The notes under the pieces: model-generated
Database searches by the model: none
Told to the model about the DNA's origin: nothing
The model's input: only the letters and a program-made list of their open reading frames with translations
Made by a program: the position numbers and the translations under genes
Assembly (NCBI RefSeq): GCF_000017505.1
Contig: NC_009675.1
Coordinates: 3,972,501-4,036,500 of the forward strand
Reading direction: 5' to 3'
Source: Anaeromyxobacter sp. Fw109-5
Lineage (GTDB): Bacteria; Myxococcota; Myxococcia; Myxococcales; Anaeromyxobacteraceae
DNA length: 64,000 bases
In this document: positions 25,436-34,602 of the stretch, piece by piece
Numbering within the stretch: position 1 is the stretch's first letter
How the letters are laid out: every line of letters starts with the position of its first letter

Positions 25436-28153
25436 ATGCCCCACCGCCCGCGGCCGGCTTTGCCCCTCGACGGACCCGGCGCTATCGTTCGGCCCTCCGC
25501 CGTGCAGACTTCCACCCCAGACGGCGCCCCCCCGCCCGCCTCCCAGGCAGGCGACCGGGCGCCACCGGAGCCCGATCGCGTGCGTCGCCTCTCCCCCCGC
25601 GCCCGCCGCCTGCTGCGCTACGGCGGCGTCACCGCCCTCGTCCTCGCGCTGCTCGGCGGGGGCCTCCTGTTCGCGTGGACCTGGGAGCTGCCGGCGTTCG
25701 ACACGCTCAAGGACTACCAGCCGCTCGTCTCCACGCGCGTGTTCGGCGCCGACGGCGAGGAGGTGTTCCAGTTCGCGCGCGAGCGGCGCACGGTGGTGCC
25801 GCTCGAGGAGATCCCGCCCATCGTCCGCAAGGCGGTCCTCGCCGCCGAGGACGCCGGCTTCTACGAGCACGAGGGCGTGAACTACCTCGCCATCGCCCGC
25901 TGCGCGGTGAAGGGGGTGCTGCGCGGCGGGGTCGCCTGCGGCGGCTCGACGATCACGCAGCAGGTCGTGAAGACGTTCCTGCTCGCGTCCGACTGGAAGG
26001 TGAAGCGCAAGGTGAAGGAGCTCGTCCTCGCGCCGCGGCTCGAGGAGAACCTGACGAAGGACGAGATCCTCTACCTCTACCTGAACCAGATCTACCTCGG
26101 TCACCTCCGCTACGGCGTCGAGGAGGCGAGCCGCTTCTACTTCGGGAAGAGCGTGCGGCAGCTCTCGCTGGGCGAGGCGGCGACCCTCGCCGGGATCGTG
26201 CAGTCGCCGATGCGGCTCTCGCCGATGAACCACCCCGACCGCGCGAAGGAGCGGCAGCGCTACGTGCTGCGCCGGATGGAGGAGGAGGGGTTCATCACTC
26301 CGCAGCAGGCCGCCGCGGAGGTGGCGCGGCCCATCGTCGTGCGGCGGCAGGAGGCAGATCCGCCGGGCGCGTGGTACGCCGACGCCGTCCGCAGGGTGCT
26401 CGACGAGAGGTACGGCGCGGAGGCGGTCGAGACGGAGGGCCTCCAGGTCGACGTGGCGATGGACGCGGGGATGCAGCGCGCCGCCGAGAAGGCCCTCGAG
26501 GCGGCGCTCCGCGCGGTGGACAAGCGCCAGGGGTACCGCGGGCCGATCGTCCACCTGGAGCAGCCGCAGGTGGACGCGGCCATGCCGCTCTGGCGCGAGC
26601 GGCTGGCCGGCGTGCGCGCCCGGCCCGACCAGGTCCACGTGTGGGATCTCGCGTCCGTGAACGCGGAGGAGCTCGAGCCCGGCGGCGAGCAGGAGAGGGA
26701 CGTGGCGCGGAGGGTGCGCGCGCGGCCGCTCGAGACCGGCGAGGTGTACGCGGGGCTCGTGACGGCCGTGGACGACCGGAGCGCCACCGTGGATCTCGGC
26801 GGCGCGCGCGGGACCATCGCCCTCTCGGAGGCGCAGTGGGCGCGCAAGTGGAACCCGACCTCGGCCACCGCCACGCCGCGCAAGCTGAGCGCGGTGGTGC
26901 GCGTGGGCGACGTGGTCCCGGTGCGCGTCCTGCCCGCGAAGCTCCCCCCGCAGCGCGCGGCGCGCGAGGGCAAGCCCCTCGCGCTCGCCCTCGAGCAGAC
27001 GCCGAAGGTGCAGGGCGCGCTCGTCGCCATCGATCCGGTCACCCGCGGCGTGCGCGCGCTCGTCGGGGGCTACGACTTCCGCACGTCGCAGTTCAACCGC
27101 GCCACGCAGGCGCGCCGCCAGCCCGGCAGCGCGATGAAGCCGTTCGTGTGGGGCGCGGCGATCGAGTCGCGGCGCTTCACCCCCGGCACCATCGTCTACG
27201 ACACGCCCGACCTCTACCGCGATCCCTGGACGGGCAAGGAGTGGAAGCCGCGCAACTTCGAGAAGGACTCGTTCGACGGGCCGATGCTCCTCTCCACCGC
27301 CCTCGCCCAGTCGAAGAACACGGTGTCCGTGAAGCTGGTGGATTCGCTCGGCGTCGACGCGGTGATCGACTTCGGGCGCCGGATGGGGCTCCGCTCGGAG
27401 CTGCCGCGGAACCTCACGCTCGCGCTGGGCACCGGCGAGGTGTTCCCGATCGAGGTCGTGAACGCCTACGCCTCGATCGCCGCGCGCGGCTTCTTCGCCG
27501 AGCCGACGATCGTCCTGCGCGTGCGCGACCGGCACGGCAACGTCCTCGAGGAGCACGCGCCGATCCCGCCGCCGGCGGCGCCCGCGGCGGAGCTCGAGCC
27601 GGCGGCGTTCGCCGACGGGACCGAGGCCGCCGACGAGCAGCCCGCCCCCGGGTCGCCGCCCCCCGACTTCACGGTCCCGGCGGAGGGGACGCGGCCCGAC
27701 GTCGCGTTCGTGCTCCAGGGGATGATGCGGTCGGTGGTGGAGGGTGGGACGGGCGCGGGCGCGCGCGCGCTCGGGCGCCCCGTCGCGGCGAAGACGGGGA
27801 CGGCGCAGGAGCACCGCGACGCCTGGTTCGTCGGGTTCACGCCGGAGCTCGTCGCGGGCGTATGGATCGGGTTCGACGATCACACGCCGCTCGGGCCGCG
27901 CGAGACCGGAGGAGGCGCGGCGCTGCCCGCGTGGCTCGCGTTCATGCAGGCGGCCGTCGGAGGACGGCCCGTGTCCGAGTTCGGAGCCGTGCCGGGGATC
28001 GAGCTCGCGCGCATCGATCCGGCGACGGGGCTGCTCGCGAGCGAGGGCGCCGAGGCCCCGCTCCTCGCGTTCCTCCAGGGCACGGCCCCGGCCGAATCGG
28101 CGCAGGGGGACGGGGGCGCGGCGCCCGCCAACTTCTTCATGGACGATCGCTGA
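25436..28153 (+). CDS. mrcA: Class A penicillin-binding protein PBP1A
   Basis: A bifunctional peptidoglycan synthase of 905 residues. A transmembrane anchor (about 65-85) precedes the glycosyltransferase-51 domain (about 95-280: AAEDAGFYEHEGVN with the catalytic Glu, GGSTITQQVVK, KDEILYLYLNQIYLG). An OB-like segment follows, then the transpeptidase domain (about 530-850) with SxxK in PGSAMKPFVW, SKN in AQSKNTVSV and KTGTAQ. It acts on the periplasmic face of the inner membrane. GTG 25502 is an alternative start, 22 residues in, and may be the real one since the N-terminus is cytoplasmic and poorly conserved. It leads a run of genes ending in a sensor kinase. Confidence 0.9.
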   Translation: MPHRPRPALPLDGPGAIVRPSAVQTSTPDGAPPPASQAGDRAPPEPDRVRRLSPRARRLLRYGGVTALVLALLGGGLLFAWTWELPAFDTLKDYQPLVSTRVFGADGEEVFQFARERRTVVPLEEIPPIVRKAVLAAEDAGFYEHEGVNYLAIARCAVKGVLRGGVACGGSTITQQVVKTFLLASDWKVKRKVKELVLAPRLEENLTKDEILYLYLNQIYLGHLRYGVEEASRFYFGKSVRQLSLGEAATLAGIVQSPMRLSPMNHPDRAKERQRYVLRRMEEEGFITPQQAAAEVARPIVVRRQEADPPGAWYADAVRRVLDERYGAEAVETEGLQVDVAMDAGMQRAAEKALEAALRAVDKRQGYRGPIVHLEQPQVDAAMPLWRERLAGVRARPDQVHVWDLASVNAEELEPGGEQERDVARRVRARPLETGEVYAGLVTAVDDRSATVDLGGARGTIALSEAQWARKWNPTSATATPRKLSAVVRVGDVVPVRVLPAKLPPQRAAREGKPLALALEQTPKVQGALVAIDPVTRGVRALVGGYDFRTSQFNRATQARRQPGSAMKPFVWGAAIESRRFTPGTIVYDTPDLYRDPWTGKEWKPRNFEKDSFDGPMLLSTALAQSKNTVSVKLVDSLGVDAVIDFGRRMGLRSELPRNLTLALGTGEVFPIEVVNAYASIAARGFFAEPTIVLRVRDRHGNVLEEHAPIPPPAAPAAELEPAAFADGTEAADEQPAPGSPPPDFTVPAEGTRPDVAFVLQGMMRSVVEGGTGAGARALGRPVAAKTGTAQEHRDAWFVGFTPELVAGVWIGFDDHTPLGPRETGGGAALPAWLAFMQAAVGGRPVSEFGAVPGIELARIDPATGLLASEGAEAPLLAFLQGTAPAESAQGDGGAAPANFFMDDR

Positions 28154-28176
28154 TTTTCGTGGTCGTGCTGACGGCG

Positions 28177-29592
28177 ATGCGCCTCGCCGCCGCCGCGCTC
28201 GTCCTGCTCGCCGCCCTCCCCGCGGCCGCGGCGACCGCGCTCTCCGCCGCGGCGGAGGCCCTGGCGGCCGAGATCGGCCCGCCCACCGAGGCGCGGCGCG
28301 CGCTCGCCCTGGCCGTCGAGACCCGCGCTCCCGCCCTCGCGCGCCCGCTCGAGGCCGCGCTCGAGCGCGCGCTGGCCGGCGCGGGCTACGCGGTGACGCC
28401 CATCCGCGGGACGGCCGACGCCGAGGGCGCGGCGCGCGCCGGCGGGCAGGACTGGCTCGTGCGCGTCCAGGGCGGCCTCGTCCCGGGGCGACACGAGCTC
28501 GCGCTCGTCGCCGAGGTGATCCCGACCTGGTCTTCGTTCTTCCTCCAGCGCCGTCCCGGCGCGCGCGCCGTCCCGCCCCGGCTCGCGTCCGCTCGCGCCC
28601 CGGCGGACGCGGAGGCCCTGGTCCTCGCCCGCGAGGGGAGGCCTCCCGGCGCTCCGTTCGCGACGGTGCGCCCGCTCGCGCGCATTCCCGGCCGCGTCCT
28701 GGCCCTGGCCGTGGGCGAGCCGGTCGCCGGGGGCGGGCCGGCGATCGCGGCCGCGCTGCCCGACGCGGTGGTGCTCCTCTCTCCGAGCGGCGCTCCCGTC
28801 GCGCGGCTGCCGGTCGACCCCGCCGCGCGCGCTCCGATGCGCGATCCCGCCGCGACGATCGCGATCGGCGCCTTCGGACCCGGACGCATCGGCGTCGCCT
28901 ACGCGGGCGGCTCGCCCGAGGTGCTCGCGCTCCACGACGGCGCGCTCGAGCGGACCGCGGCGCTCGGCGCGGCGCCGCTCTGCGCGGGGGAGGCCGGCCC
29001 GGTCTTCGGCGCGTTCGCCCCCGCCACCGGCGTCCTCCTCGACGCGCTCGCCCTGTCGGCCGGGTCCCTCCCCCGCGCGCGCTCCGCGCGGCTCCTCTAT
29101 TCCCTCGCCGCCGCGCCGCGCGGCGGCCCCGTCGCGTTCGCGGCGCTCGGCACGGACCTGCGCCTCGAGCTGCTCGGGGCGGATCTGCAACCAGCAGACG
29201 TCTCGGCGGCGCCCCCGGGCCGGACGGACGCCCACGACCGGGGCGGCGCGGCCTCGGCCGCGGAGCGGGGCCGCGGCTCGACCCCCACCGCCCTCGCCTC
29301 CATCGGCACCGGGTTCGCGCTCGCCGATCTCGACGGAGACGGCCTCGCCGAGGTCGTCGCGTCGGCGCCGGTGGTGGTCCCGCCCGACCGCGTCCGCGTG
29401 CTCCCCGCACGCCCCGGCGCGGCGCCGCTCCTCGAGTCGAGTCCGATCGACGGGCTGATCCTGGCCGGCGCGGGAGGTGACCTGACCGGGGATGGCGTGG
29501 ACGACGCCGTGCTGGCGACGCTCGTGAAGGGCGCGGAAGGGCTCGCCACGGAGCTGCTCCTCGTCACCGCCGATCCGCGGGAGGGACGATGA
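28177..29592 (+). CDS. Exported FG-GAP/VCBS-like repeat protein
   Basis: This 471-residue protein starts at ATG 28177 with a signal peptide (MRLAAAALVLLAALPAAAA). The rest is Ala-rich with beta-propeller-like phrases. Two calcium-loop motifs typical of FG-GAP/VCBS repeats lie near the C-terminus (LADLDGDGLAEVVASA and DLTGDGVDDAVLATL). It is probably periplasmic or surface-exposed, with a binding rather than catalytic role. Its stop overlaps the start of the next gene (ATGA). In-frame GTGs at 28159 and 28165 are alternative starts. Confidence 0.65.
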   Translation: MRLAAAALVLLAALPAAAATALSAAAEALAAEIGPPTEARRALALAVETRAPALARPLEAALERALAGAGYAVTPIRGTADAEGAARAGGQDWLVRVQGGLVPGRHELALVAEVIPTWSSFFLQRRPGARAVPPRLASARAPADAEALVLAREGRPPGAPFATVRPLARIPGRVLALAVGEPVAGGGPAIAAALPDAVVLLSPSGAPVARLPVDPAARAPMRDPAATIAIGAFGPGRIGVAYAGGSPEVLALHDGALERTAALGAAPLCAGEAGPVFGAFAPATGVLLDALALSAGSLPRARSARLLYSLAAAPRGGPVAFAALGTDLRLELLGADLQPADVSAAPPGRTDAHDRGGAASAAERGRGSTPTALASIGTGFALADLDGDGLAEVVASAPVVVPPDRVRVLPARPGAAPLLESSPIDGLILAGAGGDLTGDGVDDAVLATLVKGAEGLATELLLVTADPREGR

Positions 29593-31046
29593 GGCGCGCC
29601 ATCCGGCTCCACGCCGCGGTCGCGCTCGCGCTCGCGCCGGCGCTCGCGCTCGCGCCGGCGCTCGCGCTCGCCGGCCTCCGCCCGGCGCCCGGTGGCACCG
29701 CGACGATCGCGCTCCCGGGCGAGGCGCGGACCGGCGATCCCGCGCGCGCGGAGGACCCGGCCGACCTGGTCCTCGCGCGCGCCACGAGCGCGCCGCTGCT
29801 GGAGCGCGATCCCCAGGGCCGGCTCGCTCCGGCGGTCCTCGCGGAGATCCCCAGCTCCGAGGACGGCGGACGTACCTGGCGGCTGCGGCTGCGCGAAGGG
29901 ATCGCGACGGCCGCGGGATCGCCGGTGGGCGCCGCGGAGCTGGCCGCGGTGGTCTCGCGACTCCTCTCTCCCTTCTCGCCGCACGCATGGGCCGCCCTCC
30001 CCATCGCCGGCGCCGACGAGGTGCTCGCGGGCCGCGCCGCGGCGCCCGCGGGCCTGCGCGTCCTCTCCGGCAGCGAGGTGGAGCTCGCGCTGGCGTTCCC
30101 CCTGCCGGAGCTGCCGGAGCTCCTCGCCGCGCTCCCCCTGGCCGTCCCGCGCGCCGGTCCCTTCGAGGGCGCCGCGCCCCGCAGCGGCGCGCCGCTGCTG
30201 CTGCGCGCGAACGCCAACGCCCCCACCGGCCGGCCGTTCCTCGACGCGCTCGCGCTCCGCGCCGCGGACGGCCGCGCCGCCGCGCGGCTCCTCGCCCAGG
30301 GGCAGGTGGACCTCGTGCTCCGCCCCGAGTCCGCCGGGGGGACGGCGGGCCCCGCCCTGCCCGCCGTTCGAGTCGTGGTAGCCGCCCTCGGCGCGGGCCT
30401 CGCCTCCGGCGCCGGAGCCCGCGTCCGCCAGGCGCTCGCGTCGCTCGACCGGGCCGCCCTCGCCCGCCGGTTCGTGCGCGGGGCGGCGGTGCCGCTCGAC
30501 ACGCTGGTGCCGCCCGCCCTCCTCGCAGGAGCCTCCCATCCAGCCGCGGCGTCGCCGCTCGCGCCGCGCGACGGCGGCGCGGCCCCGGTCCGCGTGCGGA
30601 TCCTCGTCCGCCGCGACGGCGCCGATCCGCGCGCGATCGCCGACCGCCTCCAGGTGACGCTCTTCGACCGGGGCGTCTCCGCCGCCGTCGAGGCGGTGGA
30701 GCGGGAGCGCTTCGCCGCGCGCCTCGCCGCGGGCGACTACGAGCTCGCGCTCGTCGAGGTGCACGTGCTCGGGACGCGCCCCGCGCTCGCGGCGGGACAG
30801 CTCGCCTACGCGACGCGTGGCGCCGCCGCGGCGCGGCGCGCGATGAAGGCGCTCGCCGGGCTCGGGGGGGACGCCGCGGCTGCAGCGGCCGAGCGGCTCG
30901 GGCGCGAGCTCGATCTCGTCCCGCTCGTCGCCACCGCGCCGCGCGCGTCCGTCTCGCCGCGGCTCCAGGGGATCGCGCCGGGTCCAGAGGGGCTCGTCGA
31001 TCCCGCCGCGCTGTGGCGCCCCGGCGGGGCGGCGAGCGCGCCATGA
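29589..31046 (+). CDS. Family-5-like extracellular solute-binding protein (orphan)
   Basis: This 485-residue protein has an unusual signal peptide made of repeated ALALAP units. The mature protein follows the peptide/nickel solute-binding (SBP_bac_5) plan: LVLARATSAPLLERDPQGRL, EDGGRTWRLRLREGI near residue 95, and a C-terminal half with RVRQALASLDRAALARRF. No ABC permease or ATPase gene lies nearby. It is translationally coupled to the FG-GAP protein before it and to the sensor kinase after it (ATGA at 31043), which suggests a ligand-sensing rather than transport role. Confidence 0.7.
   Translation: MRRAIRLHAAVALALAPALALAPALALAGLRPAPGGTATIALPGEARTGDPARAEDPADLVLARATSAPLLERDPQGRLAPAVLAEIPSSEDGGRTWRLRLREGIATAAGSPVGAAELAAVVSRLLSPFSPHAWAALPIAGADEVLAGRAAAPAGLRVLSGSEVELALAFPLPELPELLAALPLAVPRAGPFEGAAPRSGAPLLLRANANAPTGRPFLDALALRAADGRAAARLLAQGQVDLVLRPESAGGTAGPALPAVRVVVAALGAGLASGAGARVRQALASLDRAALARRFVRGAAVPLDTLVPPALLAGASHPAAASPLAPRDGGAAPVRVRILVRRDGADPRAIADRLQVTLFDRGVSAAVEAVERERFAARLAAGDYELALVEVHVLGTRPALAAGQLAYATRGAAAARRAMKALAGLGGDAAAAAAERLGRELDLVPLVATAPRASVSPRLQGIAPGPEGLVDPAALWRPGGAASAP
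29622..29672 (+). repeat. 18-bp tandem repeat inside a signal-peptide coding region
   Basis: Two complete copies of an 18-bp unit (GCGCTCGCGCTCGCGCCG, starting 29622 and 29640) and a partial third encode Ala-Leu-Ala-Leu-Ala-Pro repeats. In-frame slippage would change signal-peptide length without a frameshift. Confidence 0.8.
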
Positions 31047-32764
31047 TGCTCCGCACCCGCCTCGCCCTCGCCTTCGCGCTGTTCGCGGCCGTGCCGCTCG
31101 CCGCCGCGCTGTGGCCGGTGTCGCACGCCCTCTCCGGCGCCCTCTCCACCGAGCACGCGGCGCGCCTCGACGGCGCCGCCCGCGCCCTGGACGGCGAGCT
31201 CGCCCGCCTCGCCCGCGAGGCCGGGACGGCCGTCGACGAGCTGGCGCGCTCGGCGGACGCGGAGGCGCTCGCGCGGGAGCTCGGGACGGGCGCGCTCGCG
31301 CCCGCCGACGCCGCGCCGCGCGCGCGCGAGTGGATGGAAGCGCGGGGCCTCGACGTGCTCGCGGTGGCCGAGCCGGACGGACGCGTCGTCTCCTCGGGGC
31401 ACCTGCCCGGCCGCGCCGGCGACGTGGACGCCGAGGTCGCCGCCCTGCTCGCGACGCCCCCCTCGCGCGCGGCGCCGCACCGGGTGATGCGGGCCGGGCC
31501 CGACGGCGTGGAGCCCGTGCTCGCGCTGGTGGCCTGGGCGCCCGTCCCGGGAGACCCGCTCCGCGTCGCGGGGGGGCTCGCGCTCGGGCCCGAGCGGGCC
31601 GCGCGCCTCGCCGCGCTCACGGGCGGCGCCATCGCCATCCGCGCGCCCGACGGCGCGCTCCTCGCGGACGCCGCCGCGCCGGGGAGCCCCGCCTCCGGCG
31701 GCGCACCCGACCTCGCCGACCGGCTCTCGGCGCGCCTCGGGGCGCTCGGGACGCCGGTCCGATCCCTCGCGCTCGGCCCGCCGGACGCGCCCGTCGCGAC
31801 GGTCGAGGTCCGGCTCGCCTCCGCCGGGCTGGCGCGCGCGCGGCTCGTCGTCGTCGCGACGTTCCTCGCCGCGCTCGTCGCGGGCGTGCTCGCCGCGGCC
31901 GCGGTGGGGGCCTTCCTCGCCTCGCGCGTCACGCGGCCCGTCGAGGCGCTGCGCGCCGCCGCGCTGCGGGTCGCCGCGGGCGACCTCGGCGCCCGGGTCG
32001 AGGCGCGCGCCACGGGCGAGGTGGCGGAGCTCGTGCGCGCGTTCAACGCGATGACCGCCGACCTCGCGGCGAGCCGCGCCCGTCTCGCGCAGGCGGAGCG
32101 CGTCGCCGCCTGGCGCGAGGTGGCGCGACGGCTCGCCCACGAGATCAAGAACCCGCTCACCCCCATCGCCATGAGCGTCGAGACGCTGCGCGACGCGCAC
32201 GCCCGCGCGCGGCCGGACTTCGGGGAGATCTTCGACGAGGGGACGCGCGCCATCGGCGAGGAGGTCCGCCGGCTGAAGCGCATCGTCGACGAGTTCAGCC
32301 GCTTCGCCCGGCTGCCCGCGCCCGAGCGCACCCCGGTCGCGCCCGACGAGCTCGTCCAGTCGGTGCTCGCGCTCTTCCCATCGGCGCCGGCCGGCGTGGT
32401 CGTCGCGCGCGAGGTCGAGGCGGGGCTCCCCGCGGTGCTGGCCGATCGCGACCAGGTGGTGCAGGTGCTGCTCAACCTCGTGCGGAACGCGCTCGACGCG
32501 ATGCCCGGCGGCGGCACCCTGCGCGTCGCGGCGCGCGGCGAGGGAAGCGCGGTGGCGTTCTCGGTGTCCGACACCGGCCCGGGAGTGCGCCCGGAGGACC
32601 GGCCGCGCGTCTTCGAGCCCTACTTCACCACGAAGGAGGGCGGCACCGGGCTCGGCCTCGCCATCGCGCAGCGGATCGCCGAGGAGCACGGCGGCACGCT
32701 GGAGCTCCGGTCGGCGCCAGGCGAGGGCGCGACGTTCACGCTGACCTTGCCGGCGGTGTCCTGA
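31043..32764 (+). CDS. NtrY-like membrane sensor histidine kinase
   Basis: This 573-residue kinase has a transmembrane helix at 7-28, an extracytoplasmic sensory region (about 30-270), a second membrane helix (about 272-295) and a HAMP domain (SRVTRPVEALRAAALRVAAG). The dimerisation/phosphoacceptor helix has His in RRLAHEIKNPLTPIAMS, the NtrY-type H box. The ATPase domain shows NLVRNALDAMPGG, SDTGPGV and GGTGLGLAIA. It is probably the partner of the NtrX-like regulator at 23893. The periplasmic domain may read the solute-binding protein encoded just upstream. Confidence 0.9.
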   Translation: MMLRTRLALAFALFAAVPLAAALWPVSHALSGALSTEHAARLDGAARALDGELARLAREAGTAVDELARSADAEALARELGTGALAPADAAPRAREWMEARGLDVLAVAEPDGRVVSSGHLPGRAGDVDAEVAALLATPPSRAAPHRVMRAGPDGVEPVLALVAWAPVPGDPLRVAGGLALGPERAARLAALTGGAIAIRAPDGALLADAAAPGSPASGGAPDLADRLSARLGALGTPVRSLALGPPDAPVATVEVRLASAGLARARLVVVATFLAALVAGVLAAAAVGAFLASRVTRPVEALRAAALRVAAGDLGARVEARATGEVAELVRAFNAMTADLAASRARLAQAERVAAWREVARRLAHEIKNPLTPIAMSVETLRDAHARARPDFGEIFDEGTRAIGEEVRRLKRIVDEFSRFARLPAPERTPVAPDELVQSVLALFPSAPAGVVVAREVEAGLPAVLADRDQVVQVLLNLVRNALDAMPGGGTLRVAARGEGSAVAFSVSDTGPGVRPEDRPRVFEPYFTTKEGGTGLGLAIAQRIAEEHGGTLELRSAPGEGATFTLTLPAVS

Positions 32765-32840
32765 ACGACAGGCCGTGTCCTGCGATTTTGGGGGCTTCAG
32801 GCGAGAGGCTTCGGACTTCAGGGGAAATAAGCGCCGGGGT

Positions 32841-32868
32841 CCCGGAGCCTGCAGCCCGGAGCCTGTAG
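32841..32868. repeat. Short direct repeat
   Basis: Two adjacent 14-bp units CCCGGAGCCTG[C/T]AG lie in the intergenic space between the sensor kinase and the convergent gene at 32898. No function is evident. Confidence 0.6.
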
Positions 32869-32897
32869 CCCCTTCGTCGCCGATCGCGATCGGCCGT

Positions 32898-34535
32898 TCA
32901 GCGGACGGGGGTAGCCTTGAGGGCCGCCTTGCCTTCCTTCACGTACACCTGGAAGCGAACCGTCCGGCACCCGTACTTCGCGACGAGGGCCGACTTGTTC
33001 GAGGCCAGCTTCTGCGCGAAGCGCTCGAAGGTGAGTCCGCCGGAGGCCTCGCCGCATTCGCCGCGGGTCCGCAGGAAGTCGGAGAAGACCTGGCGCCAGT
33101 GGGCCTGCTCGTCGTCGTCCGCCGCGTCGGGCGGGACGGCCTGGGCCGCCGCCTGCAGCAGCTCGGCGGGCGCCGCGACCGGCTCCTGGGCGGCGGGCGG
33201 CGGCGGGACGATCACCGCCGGCCGCTCCGGCTCCGGCGCGGGCGGCGCCGGCAGCACGGCGTCCCCGGCGGCGCCCTCCGCGGTCGCGGCCGCGCCAGCC
33301 GCCGGCCGCGGCGGGAACTCGAACGCGGAGGGGTCCGCCTCCGCGGGACGCGCGGCGCGCGCGAACATGTCCTCCGCGGGCGGCGCCGGCGCGGCGGGCG
33401 CGGCGGAGGCCGCCTCCGCGGCGCGGTTGAGCGCGGCGGCCACCGTCCCGAGCTGTCCGGCGAGCTCCGGGACGCGCGCGGCGAACTCGCCCTTGGCGAT
33501 GCGCGTGGCGGCGGAGACGAGCGGCTCGGGCAGCATCGGCGCGGGCTCGGCGGCCCGCACCAGCAGGCCGAAGAGCGCGGCGAGCACGAGCGCCACGGCG
33601 AGCCCCGCGATGGCCTGCCACTGCAGCACGGCGATCGGCGCGAGGCCCGGAGCGGTCGGAGCGGCGGCGATCACCACCGCGCCCTTCACGCCCTCGAGCG
33701 CGACCGCGTGGACGCGGAACGCGGGGGCGGCGCCGCCGAGGAGCGGCGCCCTGGGGAGCTTCACGGACGCGGTCCCGAGGTCCACCGGGCCCAGCCGACC
33801 CGCGCTCGCGGTCACGCCGGAGACTTTGGCCGCCTCGACGAGGGCGGGCCGATCCGCGACCGGGACGCTCCCCGTGAAGACCGGCTTCGCGTCCGGCGCG
33901 GACACCAGCACCGCCACGTCCACCGCCGCGGCGATGCCGCGCGCGAAGGCGGCGTCGACGGGCGCGAGCACGACCAGCCCGCGGCCCTCGCCGACCGGTG
34001 CCGCGGCCGCGTACCGGACGTCGCCGCCCACGCGGACGTAGCCGCGCGGCGACGCGCCCTCCACCGCGGCGCGGAGGAGCGGAGCGGCGCCGCCGGCCGC
34101 CGTCTCGCGACGCTCGAGCGTCTCGCGCGTGGCGGTCAGGACCAGGGTGCCATCCGGCAGGCGGAAGCCGAGCGCGCGCTCCGCCGCGGCGAGCGCCGCA
34201 CGGCCCGCGCGCTCCGCCGCCGTGTCCTCGGCGGCGGGGTCCACCGACGTCTCCGGGGCGACGCGCGCGCGGCGCCCGCGGCCGGCGGCCGCGAGGGGCT
34301 CGGCCCCCGCGAACGCGGGCGCCAGCGACGGATCGCGCGCCACGAGCGCTGCGGCGGCCGCGGCGTCGTGCGCGAGGCCGTTCTTCGCGGCCACGATCTG
34401 CTCCGCAGCGGCCGCGAGCCGGGCGTCCACGGCCTCGAGCGCATCCTCCCGGAGCGTGCGGGTGTGGAGGTACACCGCCACGCCCGCGGCCGCGACGACG
34501 ACGAGCGCGAAGAGCCAGAGCTTGAGCCGGTTCAT
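32898..34535 (-). CDS. Membrane sensor-like protein with conserved C-terminal domain
   Basis: This 545-residue protein has an N-terminal membrane helix (5-22), a long extracytoplasmic domain of cache-like type (about 25-270: LRAAVEGASPRGYVRVGGD, VFTGSVPVADRPALVEAA), and a second helix (about 275-300) followed by a HAMP-like stretch. An Ala/Pro linker leads to a conserved C-terminal block (about 455-545: HWRQVFSDFLRTRGECGE, FERFAQKLASNKSALV, CRTVRFQVYVKEGKAALKAT). That last block resembles a domain repeated in myxobacterial hypothetical proteins. No kinase or cyclase domain is present. The partner is unknown. Confidence 0.65.
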   Translation of the reverse strand: MNRLKLWLFALVVVAAAGVAVYLHTRTLREDALEAVDARLAAAAEQIVAAKNGLAHDAAAAAALVARDPSLAPAFAGAEPLAAAGRGRRARVAPETSVDPAAEDTAAERAGRAALAAAERALGFRLPDGTLVLTATRETLERRETAAGGAAPLLRAAVEGASPRGYVRVGGDVRYAAAAPVGEGRGLVVLAPVDAAFARGIAAAVDVAVLVSAPDAKPVFTGSVPVADRPALVEAAKVSGVTASAGRLGPVDLGTASVKLPRAPLLGGAAPAFRVHAVALEGVKGAVVIAAAPTAPGLAPIAVLQWQAIAGLAVALVLAALFGLLVRAAEPAPMLPEPLVSAATRIAKGEFAARVPELAGQLGTVAAALNRAAEAASAAPAAPAPPAEDMFARAARPAEADPSAFEFPPRPAAGAAATAEGAAGDAVLPAPPAPEPERPAVIVPPPPAAQEPVAAPAELLQAAAQAVPPDAADDDEQAHWRQVFSDFLRTRGECGEASGGLTFERFAQKLASNKSALVAKYGCRTVRFQVYVKEGKAALKATPVR

Positions 34536-34542
34536 TGCCCTT

Positions 34543-34572
34543 CGTATAGGCCGCCGGTCGAATGGGTGTCAA
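34543..34572 (-). promoter_or_regulatory. Predicted leaderless promoter
   Basis: A perfect -35 TTGACA (34572-34567), 18-base spacer and TATACG (34548-34543) on the minus strand. The ATG at 34535 comes 7 bases after the -10 box. Among the best promoter matches in the window. Confidence 0.55.
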
Positions 34573-34602
34573 ACCTCCGGCCGGCGGTGCGATCGGTCGC
34601 TA

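Noticed and set aside
25130-29410. Long minus-strand open frames opposite PBP1A and the FG-GAP gene
   Set aside because: Low-complexity Arg/Gly/Ala translation with no motif; the plus strand holds the real genes.
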